This document shows positions 55,622-63,696 of a stretch of DNA of 64,000 nucleotides, one piece after another. The number at the start of each line of letters is the position of its first letter. The stretch's first letter is position 1. The position numbers and the translations under genes are program-made. The notes beneath the pieces were generated by a model that saw nothing but the letters and a program-made list of their open reading frames with translations, was not told the DNA's origin and ran no database searches. Source of the DNA: Methanogenium sp. (GTDB taxonomy: Archaea > Halobacteriota > Methanomicrobia > Methanomicrobiales > Methanomicrobiaceae); assembly GCA_030595665.1 (NCBI GenBank), contig JAUVCV010000003.1:40975-104974 (forward strand), in the 5' to 3' direction.

Positions 55622-56641
55622 TCAGAAACGCTGTACCAGAAACAGGAGTGCTCCGGAAAGGATCATGGTTGCAGGAATTGTCAGTATCATGGAAAGAATC
55701 AGTTCCTCACCAATGTGCCAGCGTACATTCCGGGGATTTTCTGCGGCCCCGACACCTATCACCGACATGGTGATGATGTGGGTGGATGAGACAGGCGCAC
55801 CGGCAATCGTTGAGAGGCCAAGCGTCAGCCCGGATGATATCTGGGAATCCATGGAGTGAACCGGTTTGAGGGAAAATATCCTGTTTCCGATGGTTTTCAT
55901 GATGCGCCATCCGCCGCCAAGGGTCCCCAGGGTGAGGAGAAGAGCACAGGTAACCCGTGCCCAGAGGGGGACTTCCATGACGGCAGACTCTCCTGCAGCA
56001 AGGAGGACAAGGGCGATGATACCCAGTTGTTTCTGTGCATCATTTGATCCGTTAAAGAAAGCCAGCCCCGCTGTTGCCACCCAGTTGATGCGGATGATGC
56101 TCCGGTTTATGGTACGTTTTGCATTCCGGAACAAAAGCCGGGTGCACTTTTGCATCAGGTATCCTCCCACCAGTCCCAGGACGATGGAGATAATGAAAAA
56201 AAGCATGACTTTGACCATGCCGGTGATTTCGTGCGGAGGTGAGAGGAGTGCGGCAACTCCCCAGTAGACACTCTCAATGCCTGCCGCAGTGATGCCCGCC
56301 CCCACCAGCCCCCCGATGAGAGCATGGGTGGAAGAGGAGGGGAGGCCGAAGTACCATGTGCCGATATTCCATGTTGCTGCGGCGATGATGGCGGCGAGGA
56401 GCACCTGCAGGAGAAGGACGCCTGACGTAATGGTGAGAAGACCGGAGAGGGTGAATGCAACCGCACTTCCGCCGAGAATGGCCCCCATGAAGTTCATGCC
56501 CGCCACCATGATGATGCCCTGCCGGGGGGTGGCAGACCCGGAGGCAATGAAAGTCGCTGCAACGGTGGCCGCATCCTGAAACCCGTTGGTAAACGTGAAG
56601 GCAAAGGCGAGGATGATGGTGATGACGGCGATGAGGAGCAT
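55622..56641 (-). CDS. pit: Inorganic phosphate transporter, PiT family
   Basis: Cation-coupled phosphate permease of 339 residues with about ten helices and the two family repeats: TFTNGFQDAATVAATFIASG near residue 17 and LAFFNGSNDAQKQLGIIALV near 193 (GANDxxN-like). Start ATG 56641 is preceded by GAGGTC. It forms an operon with the PhoU-like gene. The region upstream may hold its control sites. Confidence 0.93.
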   Translation of the reverse strand: MLLIAVITIILAFAFTFTNGFQDAATVAATFIASGSATPRQGIIMVAGMNFMGAILGGSAVAFTLSGLLTITSGVLLLQVLLAAIIAAATWNIGTWYFGLPSSSTHALIGGLVGAGITAAGIESVYWGVAALLSPPHEITGMVKVMLFFIISIVLGLVGGYLMQKCTRLLFRNAKRTINRSIIRINWVATAGLAFFNGSNDAQKQLGIIALVLLAAGESAVMEVPLWARVTCALLLTLGTLGGGWRIMKTIGNRIFSLKPVHSMDSQISSGLTLGLSTIAGAPVSSTHIITMSVIGVGAAENPRNVRWHIGEELILSMILTIPATMILSGALLFLVQRF

Positions 56642-57717
56642 GGGGTTTGACCTCTTCTCGTGCGGGGGGTTTTAGTGCGGACCTCTTTCTGGTGCAGGGG
56701 CAGGGGGTTTTGGTGTGGAGGGTTTTGGTGCGGGCGGTGTCGATGGTGCGGACGACGGGCCAGGGCAGGTATGGATTACCGATGTTCACCGGTGACAGAC
56801 AGGTATGGAACATATGTAGATTACCGATGGTTCACAGGCAGGCGTATGCATGGGGTTTTCCGTCAACTGCCGTATTAAGTCTTCGCCTGAGCAGGAAATG
56901 GGGTCTCCCGTCACCCCTTTTCCACTACAATCGCCGTTTGCATGTTTTTTCAGTCTGTGGAGTTCAGTTCATGACCTGGGCGCTTTCGGGACAGGAACCA
57001 GGACAGGAACCATAACCACCGCCGGGCTGCGCATGGTGTGATCCGGTCCGTGTGATCCTGTCCAAGTGAGCCAGTCCGATCCAATAGTTTCCTTCATTTC
57101 CCCACCGGAAAATCAAACAAACCGCAATGCAAAAAGCCGGGGATTAGCCCCCTTGCCGACCGGAAGGAGATTTCACAGCCAAAAGCCAGATGCAACTCCT
57201 TATAACACTTAGGAAATAATATAAATCCACCCTGTCCTCACTGGTTCAACTAACACAAACCCTTTGTAGGTCAGGGTCCACAATCATATTTCTTCATATT
57301 ATTCACAATATGGCTGAATCTGGTTCTGGATTTTACTTCCCTTGATTTATTTCAATTTCTCCTAATATCTCTTGGTTTCTTTCAATTCAGCCTAATATAT
57401 CTTGGTTTCTCTCGGTTCCTTCCAATATCTATCCATTTCTTTCAATATCCCATAATATCCCTCAATATCTATCAATTGTGTTGACACATCAGATTGAATA
57501 TGAGATGCATACGGGGCATTGCAGAAACGGTGTGCTACCAGTATGACAAATTGCGGTGTCTTCAGCACAACAGGTATGGGGTATCATACGGTATCTGAAA
57601 CAGTATCTGAAGGACCGTGCGTAAAGCATCCGGGACGGGCCCAGTCATATCCATAACGGGCAGTCGCATCCATAACATCAATATCAAAGAACACCAATTA
57701 TGTTACGCACATTTTGC
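56642..57717. other. 1.1 kb intergenic region with degenerate repeats
   Basis: No supported gene. 56660-56770 is a GT/GG-rich degenerate stretch. Near 56780-56840 a loosely repeated caggtatgga...ttaccgatg...ttcac element occurs twice upstream of pit and could be regulatory. 57340-57480 is a low-complexity run of about eight diverged units of the form (c)aatatct(c/a)ttggtttctttc. tRNA-Leu follows. Confidence 0.5.
57340..57480. repeat. Degenerate tandem repeat, pyrimidine-rich
   Basis: Diverged units around taatatctcttggtttctttcaat appear at least twice well preserved (57360-57386 and 57388-57415) and then as shortened forms, such as caatatctatccatttctttc and caatatc(c/t)cataatatccctcaatatctat. 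It is not a CRISPR array: there are no unique spacers and the units vary. Confidence 0.65.
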
Positions 57718-57800
57718 GCGAGGGTAGCCAAGTGGCCAACGGCGATGGACTCAAGATCCATTCTTGTAGGAGTTCGCGGGTTCGAATCCCTCCCCTCGCA
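57718..57800 (+). tRNA. tRNA-Leu (CAA)
   Basis: Acceptor GCGAGGG pairs with CCCTCGC; anticodon loop CTCAAGA gives anticodon CAA. A long variable arm (around TTCTTGTAGGAG) marks it as class II, as expected for Leu. T arm GGGTTCGAATCCC, discriminator A at 57800, no encoded CCA. The length is 83 nucleotides. AT-rich foreign-looking DNA begins immediately after its 3' end. Confidence 0.95.
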
Positions 57801-57979
57801 TTATTATTTTGGGTTATAGTTATCTTGTTATTTTGCAACTTTTTAAAACATCAATTAATTGAGAATTATAATAAAACTAATCTTAAAATATTAATGAATG
57901 TTATGAAATTTTATAAATCACAAATTGTTTAATAAAGGGAAACAATCTCATAATTGTCTGAAATATTGAAGTGATTAAT

Positions 57980-58573
57980 ATGACTGAAGTTAAGAAAAGG
58001 TTTCGATCTCATCAATTAAAATTCAATGAACCTCTATCTAATAGTCTATTAGAAGATTTACCCAATAATCGTAATTTTTTCACTAAATATCAAAACATTG
58101 AACCAATACAAGTTGGAAAAAACATAATTGGCATAATTGTAAAAGATTCTTTCAATATACACTATAATATTTCACAAGAGGATATCAAAGCAACTTCACC
58201 CGTTCAACCAGATGATCGTGTTATTGATAAATTGCAACTATTAGGCGACAGAATTATTGAAATATATGGCCTAGATAGCAGATCATATAAAATACATCTT
58301 GGTCCTGATTATGAATATTTCCATAATATTGATTTAACGAAAGCAATAATTGAGGATCATCTTATTGATAAATTAATAGAATCTTCAGTTAATACGAGTA
58401 AATTATCCCTTATTTCGTGCAAATTTGCATTAGAACCCGAAATGTCTGACTCTTCGATTTTTTCAGTGCAATATGCGAATCCAGAGGATTTCACAAAACA
58501 AATATTGCTTGTTGAGGCAGAAGAGGAATATATAGAGAAATTAAAGGGAATTTTCAAGGATCTATCTTCATGA
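57980..58573 (+). CDS. Unknown protein, first gene of a three-gene AT-rich operon
   Basis: A 197-residue soluble protein without recognised family, faintly like TIGR04255-type proteins. It has a patterned alpha/beta middle (VGKNIIGIIVKDSFNIHYNI) and ends in an acidic helix (LLVEAEEEYIEKLKGIF). No signal or membrane segment. ATG 57980 is preceded by AAGTGATT. It overlaps the next gene by four bases. Codon use is strongly AT-biased, unlike the core genes. Confidence 0.7.
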   Translation: MTEVKKRFRSHQLKFNEPLSNSLLEDLPNNRNFFTKYQNIEPIQVGKNIIGIIVKDSFNIHYNISQEDIKATSPVQPDDRVIDKLQLLGDRIIEIYGLDSRSYKIHLGPDYEYFHNIDLTKAIIEDHLIDKLIESSVNTSKLSLISCKFALEPEMSDSSIFSVQYANPEDFTKQILLVEAEEEYIEKLKGIFKDLSS

Positions 58574-58995
58574 GTGATGTTACATATCTTACCTATGAAA
58601 ATATTACCTCTGATTATTTTTCAATAGGTACAATAACAAACGAAAAAGATATTCCAAATAATCTTATTGGAAACGCTATTTTAGCTGAAATAAGTGAATT
58701 TAGATCAGAACACCGTGAGAACCATAATGAAATTATTCAGAAAGAACAACAGATCATATATTTACAAACGGAATTAATGAAAAAAACAACTGAATTGGAA
58801 GCTTCTACCGCTCAAATTAGTCAAATAGTATCTGTTCGAGCAAACACTAGAAGAATTTACTATGGAGGTTTATTCACTGGGGTGATAAGCATTTTAGGAG
58901 GATTAGTTTTTAATTTGATCCCTGTTGCAATTGCTGGCGTTGGAATAGTAGTAACTACTTTATTTGGATTACAGGAAATGAAAAATTATGGTTGA
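58570..58995 (+). CDS. Coiled-coil protein with C-terminal membrane hairpin
   Basis: A 141-residue protein. Residues about 40-90 form a coiled coil (EHRENHNEIIQKEQQIIYLQ, TELMKKTTELEASTAQ); residues 100-135 are two hydrophobic helices (YYGGLFTGVISILGGLVFNL, PVAIAGVGIVVTTLFGL). It starts inside the stop of the gene before (ATGA) and overlaps the following gene by eight bases. No known family. Helices in the membrane and a cytoplasmic rod suggest a sensor or effector. Confidence 0.7.
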   Translation: MSDVTYLTYENITSDYFSIGTITNEKDIPNNLIGNAILAEISEFRSEHRENHNEIIQKEQQIIYLQTELMKKTTELEASTAQISQIVSVRANTRRIYYGGLFTGVISILGGLVFNLIPVAIAGVGIVVTTLFGLQEMKNYG

Positions 58996-59290
58996 GGATT
59001 CCAATCAATCAAAAACAAATATCTATGATGTTCTGATTAAGGCAATAGAAACATTTCATGATTTTGCAATTCAGGTGATTAATTCGGAAAAAATAACCTT
59101 AACAGGGAAAGTTAATTTGTTAATGGTTTTCATTACTGGAATTATTTTTATTTTCCTTGCAGCATCTCAATCAATTGATAATTATGGTTGGGGTTCATTA
59201 ATCGCACTTTTCTTATTAGCCATCATAAGTACCATTTTATCAGGGACATCATATGATTCCCTTGAAAAAGAAAAATTGAAAAATGCCTAA
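58988..59290 (+). CDS. Small two-helix membrane protein
   Basis: A 100-residue protein with a soluble N-terminal ~40 residues and two hydrophobic helices (VNLLMVFITGIIFIFLAA and WGSLIALFLLAIISTILSG), ending in a charged tail. Its ATG lies within the end of the previous gene. It could be a small pore-like effector or a subunit with the coiled-coil protein. Family not recognised. Confidence 0.65.
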   Translation: MVEDSNQSKTNIYDVLIKAIETFHDFAIQVINSEKITLTGKVNLLMVFITGIIFIFLAASQSIDNYGWGSLIALFLLAIISTILSGTSYDSLEKEKLKNA

Positions 59291-59294
59291 TTAA

Positions 59295-59951
59295 TTAATA
59301 ATTTATCGCTTTTAAGCACCGTTTGTTTAATGTGTTCTTCATCCTCCACAACGTCCCTCGATTAATCCCCCTTCTTTCACCCTCCTTGTAGGACTTATTG
59401 AAAATCTCCTCCCGAACTTCCCGCTCATTCACAAACACCTATGACCTCTTCACATCAAGAGCCTGGTCGTCAACACTATTGGCTTCCTTCCCAATGTGAA
59501 GCACCCCAACAGCGACAATATGTTTCCTCTCAAGAAGTCCAATATCCCCGTCAAACTTATGTTCGAGATGAGCAAGATATTGCGAAATATTCTTTCCCAA
59601 CCACTTGAAATCGTGAGTGCCTTCTTTCACCATGCCGGATTGATAATCGATAAATGGTCGATGAACGGCTTCCTGAGAATCCCTTGAAAACGGGCATATC
59701 GGTTTAACAAACTTCCCATCTTCTTCAAATGCCTGAAAACCGATAAGATATAAATTGAAGGGTTTAATCTGGTCGCTCCATTCCTTGTCCTTATTCACGG
59801 TCTTGAATCTCTTATGAACATGGGATGTGCTCACCGTGAGCCGGGACATAGCATAGAAATTCTCGTATTTTTCTATGAGGTCGGATTCATCAATGATTCC
59901 ATAATGAAGCCTGAGAATATCTTCCCATATCTCACCCTGCCAGTCTTTCAC
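59295..59951 (-). pseudogene. Broken gene with HTH-like tail and in-frame TAG
   Basis: The main frame (59439-59951, 170 residues) contains PFNLYLIGFQAFEEDGKFVK, FIDYQSGMVKEGTHDFKWLG and LERKHIVAVGVLHIGKEAN, like a methanogen protein family of unknown function that I remember only loosely. A TAG at 59439-59441 stops it, yet the same frame goes on with NEREVREEIFNKSYKEGERR and GINRGTLWRMKN to a stop at 59295. That tail resembles the C-terminal helix-turn-helix-like tail of archaeal Cas1. The N-terminus also seems cut at the junction with the Cas1 fragment. Most likely a dead gene. Confidence 0.6.
59325..59374 (-). repeat. Inverted copy of a tail-encoding segment (copy A)
   Basis: Read on the minus strand it matches the plus strand at 60687-60735 with about six mismatches in 50 bases (shared gggggattaatc and gaatgaagaa-like blocks). 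The two copies face each other across the broken genes. Confidence 0.75.
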
Positions 59952-59983
59952 ATTATTATCAAACGGATTGGTCAGATGTCCAA

Positions 59984-60691
59984 GTGTACTGGCATGAGCT
60001 TGGGAAGGTCATCCCTAAAAAATATGAATTTGAATCCCACAACTCCCAGTTTAGGACAAGACCGATTGGAGCCGGTGATCAGGTCAATTGCATGTTCAAC
60101 TTTGGGTATTCTCTTCTTGAAGCCGAATGTCTGAAAAATATCAATAGTGTTGGTCTTGACTCCCATGTTGACTTCCTTCATGAGATGCAGAGCGGAAAGG
60201 ATAGTCTGGCCTATGATCTTCAGGAGTTGTTCAGGTTTGTTGTTGACCTGGCGATTTTGAATCTTATCGAAACTGATGCGATGGAGAAGAAGGATTTCGT
60301 CAGGACGGAGAGTTATTCCCTCCGGCTCCAGCCCACGGGAGCACGCAAGATATCAGATGAGGTAAATGCCAGTTTCAATAAGACTACGGAGTATCAGGGG
60401 AAGGAATGCATGTTGAGTTATGTCATGCTTCTGAAAACACGGGAACTGGCTCAGTATCTCACCGGGAAGAAGAGAACACTTGATTTCAAGTCACCTGAAT
60501 TTAGTCTGGACAGGCAGGATTCTGACGAGATGAGAAAAAAGATTCTGGATATTTCCTACAAGGACTGGAAGGAGATGGGATTTTCAAAAGGGACTCTGTA
60601 TTATCTGAAGCAGAATGCCAAGAGCGGGACGCCGTTTAAGATGAATGCTCATGTGAGGGAGAGGATTCTGAATAATTTCATGAGTGGGTGA
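59984..60691 (+). pseudogene. cas1: Cas1 C-terminal half (CRISPR adaptation integrase fragment)
   Basis: 235 residues of a typical archaeal CRISPR Cas1: YWHELGKVIPKKYEF, VNCMFNFGYSLLEAECLK, VDFLHEM with catalytic His66, SLAYDLQELFRF with Asp78 and Glu81, and the tail SYKDWKEMGFSKGTLYYLK, HVRERILN. The N-terminal ~130 residues, with the beta domain and the first catalytic Glu, are missing; upstream in-frame sequence is antisense to the neighbouring broken gene. A GTG at 59984 opens the frame. No cas2 or CRISPR repeats are found. Unlike the solo Cas1 at 42 kb it keeps the His. Confidence 0.85.
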
Positions 60692-60735
60692 AAGATGGGG
60701 GATTAATCAAGGAACTTTGTGGAGAATGAAGAAAA
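60687..60735 (+). repeat. Inverted copy of a tail-encoding segment (copy B)
   Basis: Overlaps the Cas1 stop and reads GINQGTLWRMKKIYR in another frame, the counterpart of GINRGTLWRMKN in copy A on the opposite strand. Confidence 0.75.
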
Positions 60736-60847
60736 TATACAGGGTGTTCAATTGAATTAATATGGACTTCCTCAGGTTTGCCAATACAATTCATCAGATT
60801 TTAAACGACATTTTAAAATTTTTAAGGTTGATTGCCCACATTATTTT

Positions 60848-61765
60848 TTAATTGTTTATCTCCTCAATTAATTGAAATCCCCCTGAGACCATTTGAAGTT
60901 GATCTTTGGATTTATAAAAAAATGTAGTAAATATAGAAAATTTGAACGTTTTTGAATATTTATTTCCAGCAATATCTTCATAAGATATTCTCAATACCAG
61001 TGGTGGAACATCTTTATGAATATTACCTATTCCTTGAGAATGACTAATAACATTTAGATATAAACCAAGCATTTTCGAATAACCGGTTGGAATATCAATA
61101 AATGTCTGGGTTTGATCTTGTCTAATTGGAAGGATAAAATTCAATTGGTTAAGTAAATCGCCATACAATATAAATACGCCCGGATGTTTTACCGATTCTT
61201 TATCCACTCTCCAATAAGAAATAGCATGTTCATTATATTCAATTCCATAAATATTGTATTTATCAATATTTTCACTAAATAATTTTGAATCAAAAAGCCA
61301 TGAATATGTAATATTTTTTGCACAACCACAACCTAAATTGTAAATGGCTATTTTTCCAGTATCTGAGATTTTCTGAATGTCCCCATCTGAAGTTTCCGGA
61401 TAATTAAATTCACCGTAATCTATCTTCTTCTCGTAGACAATGTTAAAATCGGATATTTTTGGAATAGACAAAGTTGGTAGAATGGTAGATTTTCGTTGTT
61501 CTTGCATCTCAAAAAGTGTTAGACATATAAATAAAGCTGTAATTAATGTAACAAATGTCGAAATTCCAGCAATCGTTGATTTATAATCACCCAGATCAAA
61601 TGAAGCCAGTGTGGCAATTATGCCCAATAGAGAAATTATACCAGGAATTGTCCATAATATTAAATTACTATATTTCACATTAAAGAATTCACCAAATGGA
61701 AGATATGCTTTCTTGTAGCTTGATCTGTTGAGTTGCAAAATCGATAGATAACTATTACCCCGCAT
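60848..61765 (-). CDS. Membrane protein of unknown function
   Basis: A 305-residue AT-rich gene. Two hydrophobic helices at about 32-50 and 66-90 (LILWTIPGIISLLGIIATLA, IAGISTFVTLITALFICLTL) are followed by an ~200-residue soluble domain with beta-strand pattern and a GKIAIYNLGCGCAKNI segment. No family recognised. It has its own start with no clear ribosome site, follows the HEPN-like gene on the same strand and is possibly expressed with it. Confidence 0.7.
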   Translation of the reverse strand: MRGNSYLSILQLNRSSYKKAYLPFGEFFNVKYSNLILWTIPGIISLLGIIATLASFDLGDYKSTIAGISTFVTLITALFICLTLFEMQEQRKSTILPTLSIPKISDFNIVYEKKIDYGEFNYPETSDGDIQKISDTGKIAIYNLGCGCAKNITYSWLFDSKLFSENIDKYNIYGIEYNEHAISYWRVDKESVKHPGVFILYGDLLNQLNFILPIRQDQTQTFIDIPTGYSKMLGLYLNVISHSQGIGNIHKDVPPLVLRISYEDIAGNKYSKTFKFSIFTTFFYKSKDQLQMVSGGFQLIEEINN

Positions 61766-61828
61766 GTTCTAAAAGAAATGGGAATTTTTGTTCAATCCAT
61801 TATTATTGAAAATTATTTGTGGCACTCA

Positions 61829-63211
61829 TCATAGTGATGATATTTTCATATTATTTAGAAGGCCAATAACTTTTTTGTTAACATCATCATCAACAAGAGA
61901 ATCATCGATTAGATCAATGAAATCCTTTTTCCCTATTTCATCCTTCTTTAATTCCATGTTGAGAATGATTGACATTCTTAAGCAATCTAAGACTGAAAGG
62001 AGGATATTTTGCATATTTTTCCCCACTTTTTTCTCTGATTTTGACTTCTCTTTCGAACTGAGTTGGTCTCCGTGAAGATAGGTGCTTCTAATATAGTAGG
62101 CCTCTTTCACCAACTTTCGAATTTCTATTGGGTTGCTATTGAGTATTATGGACATTTTGGCAATTCTAATTGCAAGACGATAGGAGAGTTCGCTTCGGTC
62201 ATTTCCTTTTAAAAACAAAGCTTCTAATCCCATAATGCCACTTGCAATTCTTTGCTCAATGGTTCCCTTTTGTAATAAGGCGTTATTGTAATGTTGATAG
62301 GCAATTGAGATGTGATCTGAGATTTTTTCATTGAATGTGAACATATGGATTGGTATCAATGGAGAGACCACAGTCCAAAAAAGCTGCATAGGGACAATGT
62401 CCTGTTCTGATATGTGACTGTCAACAAGACTTCCGCCTTGGATAGCGCTTCCCATAGTTCCACTCTTTAAAGGATTGAATGATTCTGAGTTAAATCGGTA
62501 TTCGAGGAGCTCTACACTTCCGACTTTATACAAATGCAAGAGAATTATCGATTTCTGAATCTCTTCTTGTAACTGGCGGGGATGTGTTCCCATTAAAGAG
62601 ATCTCTAAAAATGCAGATGGAGTACGCCAATTTATTATTTGAGGTTCGGTATAGCCTTCTTGAATGTATGATTCAAAGTCTTCCTTTTGTGGTTTTCGTA
62701 AAATAATCTGATCACTTAGGGCTAATGAATTTAGTTCGACAACCATGCCAATCAGTTTGACCTTGGCCCAATATTTGATTGGATTACCAGAATATTCACG
62801 GATATACGTAGAGATAATATTTTGAGAAGAAATTTTGTAGTCATCTTGTTTTTCTAAATATGCAGAAATAAGTCTTGACAGAAAGGTTTTGAAATTACCT
62901 GAAGAATCTATTTTTTTATCGGTGAGAGAATCAAGTTGAAATTTTAGTGATGAATACTTATCTGAATTTAAAATCATATGATGTATTTTTCTATGAGCTG
63001 TATGCCATCCCTCTTCTGTTCTTTCTTCCTTATGCTGTGAGTAAGAAGAAAAGCCACTACGATCATAATTGAATTCTTCCACAATGGTGCATATGAAATT
63101 GTGATATTCTGGTTCAATCTCTCCTCCTGCTTGAGCAATAGCAATAGAATCGCCTACTAATTGGGAAATTTCCAAGAGCAGATTTTGAAATTTATCAGAG
63201 AAATCTTCCAT
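61829..63211 (-). CDS. Protein with C-terminal ApeA-like HEPN domain
   Basis: A 460-residue protein. The last ~150 residues form a HEPN helical domain of the ApeA-like type, with QRIASGIMGLEALFLKGNDR and the RNase motif Rx4H as RSTYLHG (Arg375, His380), so an RNA-cleaving activity is plausible. The first ~300 residues are not recognised and may sense a trigger. HEPN RNases with long N-terminal domains occur in anti-phage and abortive systems. AT-rich, in the tRNA-Leu island. Confidence 0.82.
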   Translation of the reverse strand: MEDFSDKFQNLLLEISQLVGDSIAIAQAGGEIEPEYHNFICTIVEEFNYDRSGFSSYSQHKEERTEEGWHTAHRKIHHMILNSDKYSSLKFQLDSLTDKKIDSSGNFKTFLSRLISAYLEKQDDYKISSQNIISTYIREYSGNPIKYWAKVKLIGMVVELNSLALSDQIILRKPQKEDFESYIQEGYTEPQIINWRTPSAFLEISLMGTHPRQLQEEIQKSIILLHLYKVGSVELLEYRFNSESFNPLKSGTMGSAIQGGSLVDSHISEQDIVPMQLFWTVVSPLIPIHMFTFNEKISDHISIAYQHYNNALLQKGTIEQRIASGIMGLEALFLKGNDRSELSYRLAIRIAKMSIILNSNPIEIRKLVKEAYYIRSTYLHGDQLSSKEKSKSEKKVGKNMQNILLSVLDCLRMSIILNMELKKDEIGKKDFIDLIDDSLVDDDVNKKVIGLLNNMKISSL

Positions 63212-63329
63212 TGATAGTAAATATTATTTGAGAGGAAATATCAATATCGAATAATCCAATTTGATTGACTCTCTTTCATGGATATTTCAATTTTTCATTA
63301 AGATTACAAATACAACGCAATCCTTTCCA

Positions 63330-63368
63330 CCAAACGGCCGTTGCCCCAAAGGGTGAACGGCCGTTTGG
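63330..63368. repeat. Perfect 13-base inverted repeat with 13-base loop
   Basis: ccaaacggccgtt and its exact complement aacggccgtttgg flank gccccaaagggtg. The stem is GC-rich in AT-rich surroundings and lies about 115 bases upstream of the small membrane gene at 63484. Confidence 0.9.
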
Positions 63369-63483
63369 AGAAAACCGACCCCGGGAAAGCCACACCAAAT
63401 CCATACCGTTTTCAGGAGCAAATATTACACTTTCATCCCCCTCACCCCCAACCTTTACCGTCCACGCCATAAAAGAGAATAAC

Positions 63484-63696
63484 ATGACCTATGCCTGGCG
63501 TGAACTTCTTTACCCGGCAGAATGGGGATTTCGTTTTGCCATCACAGCTCTCCTGGTTGCCATCATCAATTCCCTTTCAAGTATCGATTATGCACCCCTC
63601 TACTATGTACTGTGGATCGGAATGGCAATTTGCTTCCTCCTTCAGCTGCAGATTGCAATACTTTCAATCTTAGGGAGAATTCCAACATCTGGTTAA
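63484..63696 (+). CDS. Small membrane protein of unknown function
   Basis: A 70-residue protein with two hydrophobic helices (FRFAITALLVAIINSLSSI and LYYVLWIGMAICFLLQLQIA) and short polar ends. ATG 63484 follows a weak purine tract (aaaagagaataac); the frame is open upstream but that part has low complexity and the inverted repeat. No family recognised. Confidence 0.55.
   Translation: MTYAWRELLYPAEWGFRFAITALLVAIINSLSSIDYAPLYYVLWIGMAICFLLQLQIAILSILGRIPTSG

Noticed and set aside
57340..57480. CRISPR-like repeat array
   Set aside because: Units are degenerate and of varying length, and there are no unique spacers of constant size.
57776..57800. Attachment-site duplicate of the tRNA-Leu 3' end
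   Set aside because: I looked for a second copy of the T-arm/acceptor sequence to the right end of the window and found none.
59439..59441. TAG read as pyrrolysine in the gene at 59.3-59.9 kb
   Set aside because: Nothing in the window shows a pyrrolysine system, and the gene is also broken at its other end, so decay is simpler.
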